From assembly GCA_949288685.1 (NCBI GenBank), contig CASELB010000154.1, positions 1 to 15,530 of the forward strand: a stretch of 15,530 nucleotides of DNA, written 5' to 3'. Under the pieces are notes generated by a model that was not told the DNA's origin, ran no database searches, and was given only the letters and a program-made list of their open reading frames with translations. This DNA comes from an uncultured bacterium. Its GTDB lineage: Bacteria; Cyanobacteriota; Vampirovibrionia; Gastranaerophilales; Gastranaerophilaceae. Shown here piece by piece: positions 6,769 through 13,336 of the stretch. Numbering within the stretch: position 1 is the stretch's first letter; every line of letters begins with the position of its first letter. The translations under genes and the position numbers were made by a program.

Positions 6769-8929
6769 CACGCTTACTTTCAAGTTCCTGAATTTTTGCT
6801 TCCAAATCTTTGTCTATAGTCTGAACGGCAGCCTTATTACGGTCAAGTTCGTTGACTAAGTCTTGCTGGTATTTAATTCTTTCATGATGTATACCGCGCA
6901 AAATACGGCTCATAACAGAGGCAATTGTAGAAAGGTCTTTTAATGTAATCGGTGCATCAGATAGTTGTCCGTCATTTAGCCGTTCTTTAATAATTCTGTC
7001 AATAACCGCATCTATTTCTTCTGCGGAGGAAGCCTTGTTTGCTCTAACCGTAGATTCTACAGCATCCGCAATCATTAAAATAGCGGTTTCTTTAGAATTA
7101 GGTTTAGGTCCGGGGTAACGGAATTGTTCTTCCGGTACATTTTCAGCCCCTTCCTGTGCTACAGCCTGTTTGTAAAAATAACTTACAAGTCCTGTTCCGT
7201 GGTGCTGGAGTATAAAATTGTTTATAATAGCCGGTAAACCGTTATCTTTTGCAAGTTCTACACCGTCTTTCGGGTGTGCGGTTATAAGCATTTTAGAAAA
7301 CTTTGGTGAACAGTTATTGTGCGGGTTTTCAATCCCGTAACTTGATTGATTTTCTACAAAGAACATCGGGCGCTTAAGTTTTCCGACGTCGTGATATATT
7401 GCACCTACTTTTGCAAGAAGAGGATTTGCACCGATTGCCTCTGCTGCAGCCTCGCATAAGTATGCCACCATCATACTGTGGTTGTAAGTTCCGGGGGCTT
7501 TTAGCTGCAAATCTTTTAATAGTTGCTGGTTTTGGTCTGCAAGTTCTACAAGCCCGTACGGTGAAATCATCTGGAATAATTTTTCCAGCACGGGAAGGAA
7601 ACCTAAAGTAAGCAAACCGCCTATTACAAAGCTGTTTAGCATTATATAACTTATATCCGTTAAGATTAACGCATTATCAATATTCATTAAGAATCGTTCA
7701 AGCAGGTATACACACGCAAGTATTACACCGCCTGCTGCCGCAATTTTAAACCCGATAATTATCATGTCGTTACGTCTTGTGAATTTATGATTGTAGACGG
7801 TAATCATTGCAAAAGTATTTAACAGAAGAAATGAAACAATCATTTCCACTCCGTAATGCATACATATTGCGATATTTACAAGAATAAGATTTGCAGCAAG
7901 TAGTGCAACTCTCGGGTTTGCAAATATTGACATTATTATCATAAACGCCGGAAATGGTATAACATAAGGCGAAAATCCTGTAGGTAATACTACGGGGAAA
8001 AGTGATATGAATATTGCCAGAAATGCAAATAAACTCAGATAATTAGATTCGATAAAGCTCTTTTCAAATCCTTTTAAATATAAAAGAAACATACTTGTAG
8101 AGAGTGCGGTAAGGAAAAATATTCCTGCAATTCCCACGTAGTTAATTTCAAGTACGTTATATCCGGCTTCTCTTAAAGCATCACTTTTTACTTTTGTAAT
8201 TTGTTCTCCGGCAAAGACAATGGTATCACCTTGTTTGAAGGTTACTTCATAAGGTTTTACGGAGTTTTGTGCGTTTCTTCTTGCGATTTCTGTTGCAAAC
8301 TCATCTACAATAAGGTTTGGAACTATTACCTGATTGAGAATTGCTGTAATCATCCGGGATTGTCCGCGCGGGATTGATTGGTACATCCCTTTTTCAATAA
8401 TGCTTGTAATTTTATCTTTCTCAAAATCTTCTGCTGTAATTCCGATGTTTAATACGGTATCTAATGTATTTTGCGCTCTGTTAAACAGTTTGTTAAATGA
8501 TTCTGAATCAGAATGTAAAAGAAAATCAACGAGTGCTGTTTTTTGAGAAGAACGCGGACTGTCAAAAAGTACTGAAATCTCGTTAAATTTTTTATCTTCA
8601 GATACCTGTGACTCTCTGATTTTTAGTATCGTATTTCTTAAAGTTGTGAGATTTACTTTAATAAAATCATCGTTTGCCTGTGTAAGGATTGGTTCTACTT
8701 TTCGGGCAACTTCTTTTTTGTGCTGTTCTGTTCTTATGGTATCTACAACAGTAATATTTTTTTGCGCAACGATATCCTGTTTACTTACGCCGTTTTCAAT
8801 TATCTGTTGAAAAAAGAAATTTTGCGATGAAATAATTATGGTCATTACACCGGTAAAGAGCATGAACATAAAGAAACTTCTAAAAGTATTAGACTTAAAG
8901 AATGTGATAATTTTATCTTTATAACTCAT
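6758..8929 (-). CDS. pgpH: 7TM-HD cyclic-di-AMP phosphodiesterase, PgpH family
   Basis: The protein has 723 aa. A first membrane segment (about 18-38) leads to a roughly 220-aa extracytoplasmic domain (about 40-260) of the 7TMR-HDED type. A cluster of membrane segments follows (about 262-445), then a cytoplasmic HD domain. Metal ligands are visible in the expected order: His484 (TYNHS), His513-Asp514 (YHDVGK), His552 (AHPKDG), His576-His577 (LQHHGT) and Asp622 (IADAVE). Characterised members (Listeria PgpH) hydrolyse c-di-AMP to pApA. The C-terminus (690-723) is charged and coiled-coil-like. Its ATG overlaps the TGA of the small zinc-ribbon gene (ATGA), with GAGG upstream; its own 3' end overlaps ybeY. 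Tight coupling throughout suggests co-regulation. Confidence 0.93.
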   Translation of the reverse strand: MSYKDKIITFFKSNTFRSFFMFMLFTGVMTIIISSQNFFFQQIIENGVSKQDIVAQKNITVVDTIRTEQHKKEVARKVEPILTQANDDFIKVNLTTLRNTILKIRESQVSEDKKFNEISVLFDSPRSSQKTALVDFLLHSDSESFNKLFNRAQNTLDTVLNIGITAEDFEKDKITSIIEKGMYQSIPRGQSRMITAILNQVIVPNLIVDEFATEIARRNAQNSVKPYEVTFKQGDTIVFAGEQITKVKSDALREAGYNVLEINYVGIAGIFFLTALSTSMFLLYLKGFEKSFIESNYLSLFAFLAIFISLFPVVLPTGFSPYVIPFPAFMIIMSIFANPRVALLAANLILVNIAICMHYGVEMIVSFLLLNTFAMITVYNHKFTRRNDMIIIGFKIAAAGGVILACVYLLERFLMNIDNALILTDISYIMLNSFVIGGLLTLGFLPVLEKLFQMISPYGLVELADQNQQLLKDLQLKAPGTYNHSMMVAYLCEAAAEAIGANPLLAKVGAIYHDVGKLKRPMFFVENQSSYGIENPHNNCSPKFSKMLITAHPKDGVELAKDNGLPAIINNFILQHHGTGLVSYFYKQAVAQEGAENVPEEQFRYPGPKPNSKETAILMIADAVESTVRANKASSAEEIDAVIDRIIKERLNDGQLSDAPITLKDLSTIASVMSRILRGIHHERIKYQQDLVNELDRNKAAVQTIDKDLEAKIQELESKRDEH

Positions 8930-9135
8930 AAATCATCCTCATTTTGATTATTCATATTTACTACAAATCCGCACTTAATACAAGCCAGCACTTTCCCCGT
9001 ACTGTCAACCGGTCTGAATACGTGTTCGCATTGTTCATCTGCCGGTTGTTCTGTATCAGTTATATTGAAAGGTTGTACTTCCGGCTTTTTCCGGTATTTA
9101 TTAATTAACTTTATAATTGATTCGATAATGTACAT
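8926..9135 (-). CDS. Small zinc-ribbon-like protein, 69 aa
   Basis: No named family is recognised. The N-terminus (MYIIESIIKLINKYRKK) is an amphipathic or membrane-proximal basic helix. The C-terminal half holds four potential metal ligands: Cys36, His38, Cys52 and Cys55 (CEH, then about 13 residues, then CIKCG), a treble-clef or zinc-ribbon-like spacing. The gene lies between cdd (two bases upstream) and pgpH (four-base ATGA overlap). It lacks a Shine-Dalgarno, so it is likely translated by reinitiation after cdd. The operon context and intact metal site argue for a real gene; a role as a small accessory of PgpH or of ribosome maturation would be a guess. Confidence 0.7.
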   Translation of the reverse strand: MYIIESIIKLINKYRKKPEVQPFNITDTEQPADEQCEHVFRPVDSTGKVLACIKCGFVVNMNNQNEDDL

Positions 9136-9137
9136 GA

Positions 9138-9527
9138 TTATATTTTGAAACCGAACGGAAGAAGCGAGGTGATTTTATCAATTTTAGGATTACCTTCTTT
9201 TTCTGTAATAATTTCGGTATCAAAATCTCCTTTAAATTCATAAATTACCTGCCGGCATGCTCCGCAGGGATAACATTCATCAGATTCGGGCGAGTAAATT
9301 GCGACTGCAATAATTTGTTTTTCTCCGTTTGAAATTGCATTGCCTATTGCGCAGCGTTCGGCACAAATGGTCAGCCCGAAGCTGGAATTCTCAAAATTAC
9401 AACCTTTATACAGGTTTCCGCTTGCTCCCATTACGCAGGCACCGACATGAAACTTTGAGAAAGGTGCGTATGAGTTTTCAGAAACTTCTTTAGCAATATC
9501 TAACATTTGTTTGTAATTTATATCCAT
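9138..9527 (-). CDS. cdd: Cytidine deaminase
   Basis: The 129-aa protein is a normal-length small (homotetrameric) cytidine deaminase. It hydrolyses cytidine and deoxycytidine to uridine and deoxyuridine. GCNFENSSFG (42-51) holds the nucleoside-binding Asn44 and Glu46. CAERCAI gives zinc ligand Cys55 and catalytic Glu57. PCGACRQ gives zinc ligands Cys88 and Cys91; three cysteines are typical of the tetrameric type. The start ATG has no obvious ribosome site but gives the expected N-terminus. It leads an operon with the zinc-ribbon gene, pgpH, ybeY and dgkA. Confidence 0.95.
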   Translation of the reverse strand: MDINYKQMLDIAKEVSENSYAPFSKFHVGACVMGASGNLYKGCNFENSSFGLTICAERCAIGNAISNGEKQIIAVAIYSPESDECYPCGACRQVIYEFKGDFDTEIITEKEGNPKIDKITSLLPFGFKI

Positions 9528-9577
9528 AATTACAAATTTATGATTTTTTTGAACAAATGAAATCAGCCAAGTGTATG

Positions 9578-9607
9578 ATTATAACATTTTTGTGTTTTTT
9601 ATGTAAA
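9578..9607 (-). promoter_or_regulatory. Strong promoter of the cdd-pgpH-ybeY-dgkA operon
   Basis: On the minus strand TTTACA (9607-9602), an 18-base spacer and TATAAT (9583-9578) with an extended TGT (9586-9584). Transcription should start near 9571, giving a leader of about 44 bases before cdd. No dyad is obvious in the leader. Confidence 0.75.
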
Positions 9608-9708
9608 TTTTTGTAAATTTTTTGACTTTTTTTCTGAAAAAGTAGCAAAAAATTTTTTTTACGGTTTTTAAGCAGGATATAAAGCTCTCTCTTCTTATTT
9701 AAACGGAC

Positions 9709-9746
9709 AGACCTTGATTTTATTTATAATGCAAGGTCTTTTTTTT
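9709..9746 (+). terminator. Orphan rho-independent terminator
   Basis: AGACCTTG (9709-9716) pairs perfectly with CAAGGTCT (9732-9739), with a 15-base AT loop, followed by eight T (9739-9746). It points rightward, but no ORF lies upstream on the plus strand. A weak -10-like TATAAA is at 9678-9683. It may end a short untranslated RNA or be the scar of a lost gene. Confidence 0.65.
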
Positions 9747-9789
9747 ATTTTTGAAGGAATTTTACAGCCCCGCAGAGGGGCTTATGTTT

Positions 9790-9816
9790 GTCACCCTGAA
9801 CTTGTTTCAGTGACTC
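9790..9816. repeat. REP-like hairpin, copy 1
   Basis: GTCACCCTGAAC and TTTCAGTGACTC form an imperfect inverted repeat (GTCA-CTGAA ... TTCAG-TGAC). The core GTCA..CTGAA..TTTCAG..(A/G)(C)TC is shared with the copies at 9875, 9996 and, inverted, 13219. Confidence 0.65.
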
Positions 9817-9874
9817 GCCCAAGCCTTGTTAGAGACCCTGAAATGAATAGGGGTAAATGATATTAAAGTACCTG

Positions 9875-9990
9875 TCATCCTGAAAGCGTAGAAAATCGGG
9901 TTGTTATTTTTTTTACGATTTTCACGCTGTTCAGGATCTTACACGAATACAAACTATGTACGGTATAATAAATTGCATCCTACATTTCCC
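9875..9990 (+). repeat. Composite repeat, copy A (hairpin + 17-mer + degenerate arm)
   Basis: The left part is a long imperfect hairpin: ATCCTGAA-AGCGT-GAAAATCG (9877-9898) against CGATTTTC-ACGCT-TCAGGAT (9916-9937). The 17-mer ATCTTACACGAATACAA (9936-9952) follows, then a stretch to about 9988. The segment 9950-9988 matches the reverse complement of the copy at 13170-13255 at 30 of 39 positions. The same order of modules occurs inverted downstream of clpC. Confidence 0.7.
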
Positions 9991-9995
9991 TTCAT

Positions 9996-10022
9996 GTCAT
10001 GCTGAATCCGTTTCAGCATCTC
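9996..10022. repeat. REP-like hairpin, copy 3
   Basis: ATGCTGAA (9999-10006) and TTCAGCAT (10012-10019) form a perfect eight-base stem with a TCCGT loop, inside GTCATGCTGAA...TTTCAGCATCTC. It has the same stem sequence as the element at 13221-13252. Confidence 0.7.
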
Positions 10023-10108
10023 TTGTAAGTATTGTATGTTTGGTATTCTTGCCCGACAAAAAACTACAAAAATATTAGTCCTGTTAGTGTAAATAATGCC
10101 TTGCCTAC

Positions 10109-10161
10109 TTGAAGTTTTACGTTATTTTTTGTAACATTATATTAGCTGTTTAATAGAGGAG
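10109..10161 (+). promoter_or_regulatory. Candidate clpC promoter and ribosome site
   Basis: TTGAAG (10109-10114), a 17-base spacer and TAACAT (10132-10137) are a moderate sigma-70 match; TATATT at 10138-10143 is an alternative -10. AGAGGAG (10155-10161) lies five bases before the clpC ATG. I found no CIRCE-like or CtsR-like (GGTCAAA tandem) operator. Confidence 0.45.
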
Positions 10162-10166
10162 AAAAA

Positions 10167-12656
10167 ATGTTTGAACGTTTTACCGAAAAGGCTATAAAAG
10201 TTATAATGCTTGCACAGGAAGAGGCAAGACGTCTGGGGCACAATTTCGTTGGTACAGAGCAGATTTTACTGGGCTTAATTGGTGAAGGCACCGGTATTGC
10301 CGCTAAAACCCTTAAATCAATGGGGGTAAATCTTAAAGATGCAAGAATTGAAGTTGAAAAAATTATTGGCAGAGGTTCAGGCTTTGTTGCTGTAGAAATA
10401 CCTTTTACACCGCGTGCTAAACGTGTACTTGAACTTTCATGGGATGAAGCAAGACAGCTCGGTCACAATTATATCGGTACGGAACACCTGTTATTGGGCT
10501 TAATCCGGGAAGGCGAAGGTGTTGCGGCAAGAGTGCTTGAAAATCTTGGTGTAGATTTGAATAAAATTCGCAGTAATGTTGTAAAAATGCTTGGCGATAC
10601 TAAACCTCAAACAACAGCATCAGGTAATATTTCATCATCATCTTCTCCCGCGTCAAAAGTTAAGACTCCGAGCCTTGATGAATACGGTACGGATTTAACT
10701 CTTGCGGCTGCGGAAATGCGACTTGATCCGGTTGTCGGACGTGAAAAAGAGATTGAACGTGTTATTCAAATCCTTGCTAGAAGAACTAAAAACAATCCGG
10801 TGCTCCTTGGTGAACCCGGTGTTGGTAAAACCGCTGTTGCGGAAGGACTTGCTATAAGGATTGTTAATGCGGAAGTTCCGGATATTCTTGACGGTAAAAA
10901 AATTATACAGCTTGATATGGGGCTTTTGATTGCCGGAACCAAGTATAGAGGTGAGTTTGAAGAACGGCTTAAAAAGATTATGGACGAAATTCGTCAGGCA
11001 GGGAATATTATTCTTGTAATTGACGAAATGCATACACTTATAGGTGCGGGTGCTGCGGAAGGCGCAATTGACGCTGCAAATATATTGAAACCGGCACTTT
11101 CCAGAGGTGAAATTCAGGTAATCGGTGCAACAACTTCTGATGAGTACAGAAAGTATATTGAAAAAGATTCTGCATTAGAGAGAAGATTTCAGCCGGTTAT
11201 AATTGAAGAGCCTTCTATAGATGAAACTATTGAAATTATCCGCGGGCTCAAATTCAAATATGAAGAGCACCATAACCTTATAATTTCTGATGAAGCTATT
11301 GTTGCGGCAACAAAACTTTCAAGTAAATATATAAACGACAGATTTTTGCCTGACAAAGCCATTGATGTTATTGATGAAGCAAGTTCTAAAGTAAGGCTGA
11401 AAGTAAGTTCACTTTCTCCGGAGGGCAAAGAACTTGATAAAGAACTCCGTAAGATTATTAAAGACAAAGAAGAAGCAATAAGAAATCAGGAGTTTGAATT
11501 GGCGTCGTCACTTCGTGATGATGAAGCTAATATGAAGGATAAAATTCGTGAAGCAACCGAGGCTTGGAAACGTGATAATGATATGAATAAGCCTACGGTT
11601 ACAGAAGAAGATGTTGCAGAAGTAATTGCAACTATGACAGGCGTTCCGGTTACAAAGCTGACCGAAGGCGAAACTGAAAGACTGCTTAAACTTGAAGATA
11701 CTCTGCATGCAAGAGTTATTGGTCAGAGTGAAGCGGTTACAGCTATTTCCAAAGCTATAAGACGCGCAAGAGTAGGCTTGAAGAGTCCGAACAGACCTAT
11801 CGGAAGTTTTATTTTCTCAGGTCCTACCGGTGTTGGTAAAACAGAACTTGCAAAAGCGCTTGCGGAAGCTGTATTCGGTTCGGAAGATAATATGATACGG
11901 GTTGATATGTCCGAGTTTATGGAAAAACATTCAACTGCCAAATTAATAGGTTCACCACCGGGATATGTAGGGTATGATGATGGCGGACATCTTTCTGAAA
12001 TTGTCAGAAAGAAACCGTATTCGGTTATCCTGTTTGATGAAATTGAAAAAGCGCACCCGGATGTATTTAATATTATGCTCCAAATCCTTGACGACGGACG
12101 TTTAACGGATGCAAAGGGCAGACATATTAACTTTAAAAATACAATCATTATTATGACTTCAAATGTCGGGGCAAGTATGATTGCGACACAGGGCAAACTC
12201 GGGTTTACGACAGGTGAGGATGCTAAGAAAGATAAATACGAAAAACTTAAAGAAACGGTGAATGAAGAACTTAAAAAAGCGTTCAGACCGGAATTTTTAA
12301 ATCGTATTGACGATATTATTGTATTTGCACACTTAAGTAAGGAAGAAATCAGACAAATAGTAGATTTGATGATGAAAGACCTGTTCAAACGCCTTGCAGA
12401 GCGTGAATTGTCAGTAGAAGTAACTGATGAGGTAAAAGACTTCCTTGCAAAAGACGGGTATTCGGAAGCGTATGGTGCAAGACCGTTAAGACGTTTGATA
12501 CAAAGGAAAATAGAAGATCCGCTTGCGGAAGAAATCCTTACAAGCGCTTATCAGCCGGGTGATACGATAGTTCTTAAACTGGTTGATGATAAGATTGTGT
12601 TTGAGAAAAAACAAAAAGACGGCAGCCAACCGGAAGAGGCGCAGGCAGCTAATTAA
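10167..12656 (+). CDS. clpC: ClpC-type AAA+ unfoldase of the Clp protease
   Basis: The 829-aa protein has the complete ClpC architecture. Two Clp-N repeats lie at about 1-143 and a Ser-rich linker (SSSSS) at 154-163. The first AAA+ domain has Walker A GEPGVGKT (215-222) and Walker B VIDE (284-287). A UVR-type coiled middle segment (about 425-465) is short, as in ClpC and unlike ClpB. The second AAA+ domain has Walker A GPTGVGKT (552-559), Walker B ILFDE (621-625) and the ClpP-docking loop LGF (678-680). ClpC hexamers unfold substrates and feed them to ClpP in the cytoplasm. The LGF loop and short middle domain separate it from ClpB. No mcsA, mcsB or ctsR is adjacent, so it is monocistronic, closer to the cyanobacterial arrangement than to that of Bacillus. 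A strong terminator follows. Confidence 0.96.
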   Translation: MFERFTEKAIKVIMLAQEEARRLGHNFVGTEQILLGLIGEGTGIAAKTLKSMGVNLKDARIEVEKIIGRGSGFVAVEIPFTPRAKRVLELSWDEARQLGHNYIGTEHLLLGLIREGEGVAARVLENLGVDLNKIRSNVVKMLGDTKPQTTASGNISSSSSPASKVKTPSLDEYGTDLTLAAAEMRLDPVVGREKEIERVIQILARRTKNNPVLLGEPGVGKTAVAEGLAIRIVNAEVPDILDGKKIIQLDMGLLIAGTKYRGEFEERLKKIMDEIRQAGNIILVIDEMHTLIGAGAAEGAIDAANILKPALSRGEIQVIGATTSDEYRKYIEKDSALERRFQPVIIEEPSIDETIEIIRGLKFKYEEHHNLIISDEAIVAATKLSSKYINDRFLPDKAIDVIDEASSKVRLKVSSLSPEGKELDKELRKIIKDKEEAIRNQEFELASSLRDDEANMKDKIREATEAWKRDNDMNKPTVTEEDVAEVIATMTGVPVTKLTEGETERLLKLEDTLHARVIGQSEAVTAISKAIRRARVGLKSPNRPIGSFIFSGPTGVGKTELAKALAEAVFGSEDNMIRVDMSEFMEKHSTAKLIGSPPGYVGYDDGGHLSEIVRKKPYSVILFDEIEKAHPDVFNIMLQILDDGRLTDAKGRHINFKNTIIIMTSNVGASMIATQGKLGFTTGEDAKKDKYEKLKETVNEELKKAFRPEFLNRIDDIIVFAHLSKEEIRQIVDLMMKDLFKRLAERELSVEVTDEVKDFLAKDGYSEAYGARPLRRLIQRKIEDPLAEEILTSAYQPGDTIVLKLVDDKIVFEKKQKDGSQPEEAQAAN

Positions 12657-12672
12657 ACAATTTATTAAATTT

Positions 12673-12708
12673 AAAACCCCCGTTAAGAATTTCATTAACG
12701 GGGGTTTT
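12673..12708. terminator. clpC terminator, probably bidirectional
   Basis: A perfect 14-bp stem AAAACCCCCGTTAA (12673-12686) with TTAACGGGGGTTTT (12695-12708) and an eight-base loop. It lies 16 bases after the clpC stop and 16 bases beyond the stop of the opposite-strand gene tail ending at 12725, so it can serve both. Confidence 0.85.
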
Positions 12709-12724
12709 ATCACTTAGAATTAAA

Positions 12725-13000
12725 TTATCTGAGAGTTGTATCTCTATATGGTTTATATAGTGAACCTCTGCCGCTTGTATCAATAGAATTGTTAAGGTTA
12801 GTTGTACCTTGAATTTTTTTATAATCTTCATCGGGACCTTTATTACCGCCAAGTGTTTCAGCACCGCTTGGTTTAGTTGGTTTTGTATCCGGTTCAGGTT
12901 CAGGCTCAGGCTCTGGCTCCGGATCATCAGGCTCTACGGGGTCTACTGGTGTAACCGGCAGTAAGGGGCAGAACGGACCAAGTAGTATTCTTGAATCTAA
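12725..13000 (-). pseudogene. 3' tail of a lost gene (Pro-Glu repeat C-terminus), no start
   Basis: The minus frame is open from 13000 down to TAA at 12725-12727 and contains no ATG, GTG or TTG. The convincing part begins near 12955: VTPVDPVEPDDP, then five PE units and PD, then TKPTKPSGAETLGGNKG and a polar tail ending GSLYKPYRDTTLR. Proline-glutamate linkers near a C-terminus are typical of envelope or secreted proteins. Upstream of 12956 the frame reads as unlikely protein (LLGPGFCPLLP), so the true coding sequence probably stops at the repeat. The bidirectional terminator at 12673-12708 would end its transcript. Function unknown. Confidence 0.5.
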
Positions 13001-13094
13001 TTATGAAAACGAAAAAACAAGACCGCAACATTTTCAAGATGCAAGAAATCCAAATGGTAATATTAATGACTGGAATATGCTCATTCAAAATTAG
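12825..13094 (+). pseudogene. 3' tail of a second lost gene (Gly-Ser/collagen-like C-terminus), no start
   Basis: The plus frame is open from 12825 (stops at 12810 and 12822 in the same frame) to TAG at 13092 and has no start codon before a Met five codons from the end. The convincing part begins at the (Gly-Ser) repeat (12891-12920): GSTGSTGVTGSKGQNG, then a polar tail ending NINDWNMLIQN. A canonical terminator follows nine bases later. It reads as the C-terminus of a secreted or surface protein whose body is missing. It overlaps the minus-strand tail through the same repeat. Confidence 0.5.
12891..12920. repeat. Five tandem copies of GG(T/C)TC(A/T/C)
   Basis: Five six-base units encode (Gly-Ser)5 on the plus strand and Pro-Glu repeats on the minus strand. 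It is the probable seam between the two gene tails and a natural substrate for slippage or illegitimate recombination. Confidence 0.75.
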
Positions 13095-13102
13095 TTTTTT
13101 CC

Positions 13103-13132
13103 AACAGGGGGTGTTTACCCCCTGTTTTTTTT
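13103..13132 (+). terminator. Strong rho-independent terminator after the plus-strand tail
   Basis: AACAGGGGGT (13103-13112) pairs with ACCCCCTGTT (13117-13126) with loop GTTT; eight T run through 13132. It starts nine bases after the TAG at 13092-13094. Confidence 0.9.
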
Positions 13133-13169
13133 GTTTCTGATAAATGATTTTTTCTCATCTTGACTTAGA

Positions 13170-13256
13170 GCAATGTAGGGTGCAATAAATTGCACCTTAC
13201 ATTGCTTGTATTCGTGTAAGATGCTGAAACTGTCTTAAAACCGGTTCAGCATAACA
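13170..13256 (-). repeat. Composite repeat, copy B (inverted relative to copy A)
   Basis: The left part is a near-perfect 17-bp palindrome, GCAATGTAGGGTGCAAT (13170-13186) with ATTGCACC-TTACATTGC (13189-13205). Then comes TTGTATTCGTGTAAGAT (13206-13222), the exact reverse complement of the 17-mer at 9936-9952, and then hairpin ATGCTGAA (13221-13228) / TTCAGCAT (13245-13252). It lies about 3.25 kb from copy A in opposite orientation, with clpC between. Confidence 0.8.
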
Positions 13257-13278
13257 AGAGAAACTTTAATAAAAACGT

Positions 13279-13311
13279 AAAGAAAACCCGCCGAAATAAC
13301 ATTCCGGCAGG
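13279..13311 (-). terminator. Terminator of the phosphohexomutase gene
   Basis: On the minus strand CCTGCCGGAA (13311-13302) pairs with TTTCGGCGGG (13296-13287), including two G-U pairs, followed by TTTTCTTT. It starts 26 bases after the stop codon. Confidence 0.75.
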
Positions 13312-13336
13312 CTATAAACTCCTAATTCAACTTTGT

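Larger units (their letters stand above)
9528..10166. other. 639-nt divergent intergenic region
   Basis: No convincing protein gene is present on either strand. It contains the cdd promoter on the left, a very T-rich stretch (about 9586-9660), an orphan plus-strand terminator (9709-9746), a small GC hairpin AGCCCC-N5-GGGGCT (9766-9782) and three REP-like hairpins (9790-10022). The clpC promoter and ribosome site follow on the right. I saw no tRNA cloverleaf. Confidence 0.7.
12657..13336. other. 680-nt region without an intact gene
   Basis: It holds, in order, the clpC terminator, two start-less coding tails pointing outward and overlapping at a six-base repeat (12725-13094), a strong plus-strand terminator (13103-13132), an inverted composite repeat (13170-13256) and the minus-strand terminator of the phosphohexomutase (13279-13311). 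Confidence 0.75.

Noticed and set aside
9528..9790. 6S RNA or another long structured RNA
   Set aside because: Only one short terminator-type stem is visible in T-rich sequence; no extended rod-like pairing was seen.
9790..10022. CRISPR array
   Set aside because: The repeated units are hairpins of different lengths with irregular spacing and no uniform spacers; they are REP-like.
10023..10166. CIRCE or CtsR operator upstream of clpC
   Set aside because: Neither TTAGCACTC-N9-GAGTGCTAA nor tandem GGTCAAA-type boxes could be found.
11723..12388. 221-aa minus-strand frame inside clpC
   Set aside because: It is a shadow of the conserved second AAA+ domain of clpC and lies fully antisense to it.
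12649..12927. 92-aa minus-strand frame with an ATG start (begins MIRSQSLSLNLN)
   Set aside because: It runs through the clpC terminator hairpin and into the clpC stop codon, and its N-terminal part is the out-of-frame reading of the Pro-Glu repeat. The neighbouring minus frame ending at 12725 is the plausible coding one.
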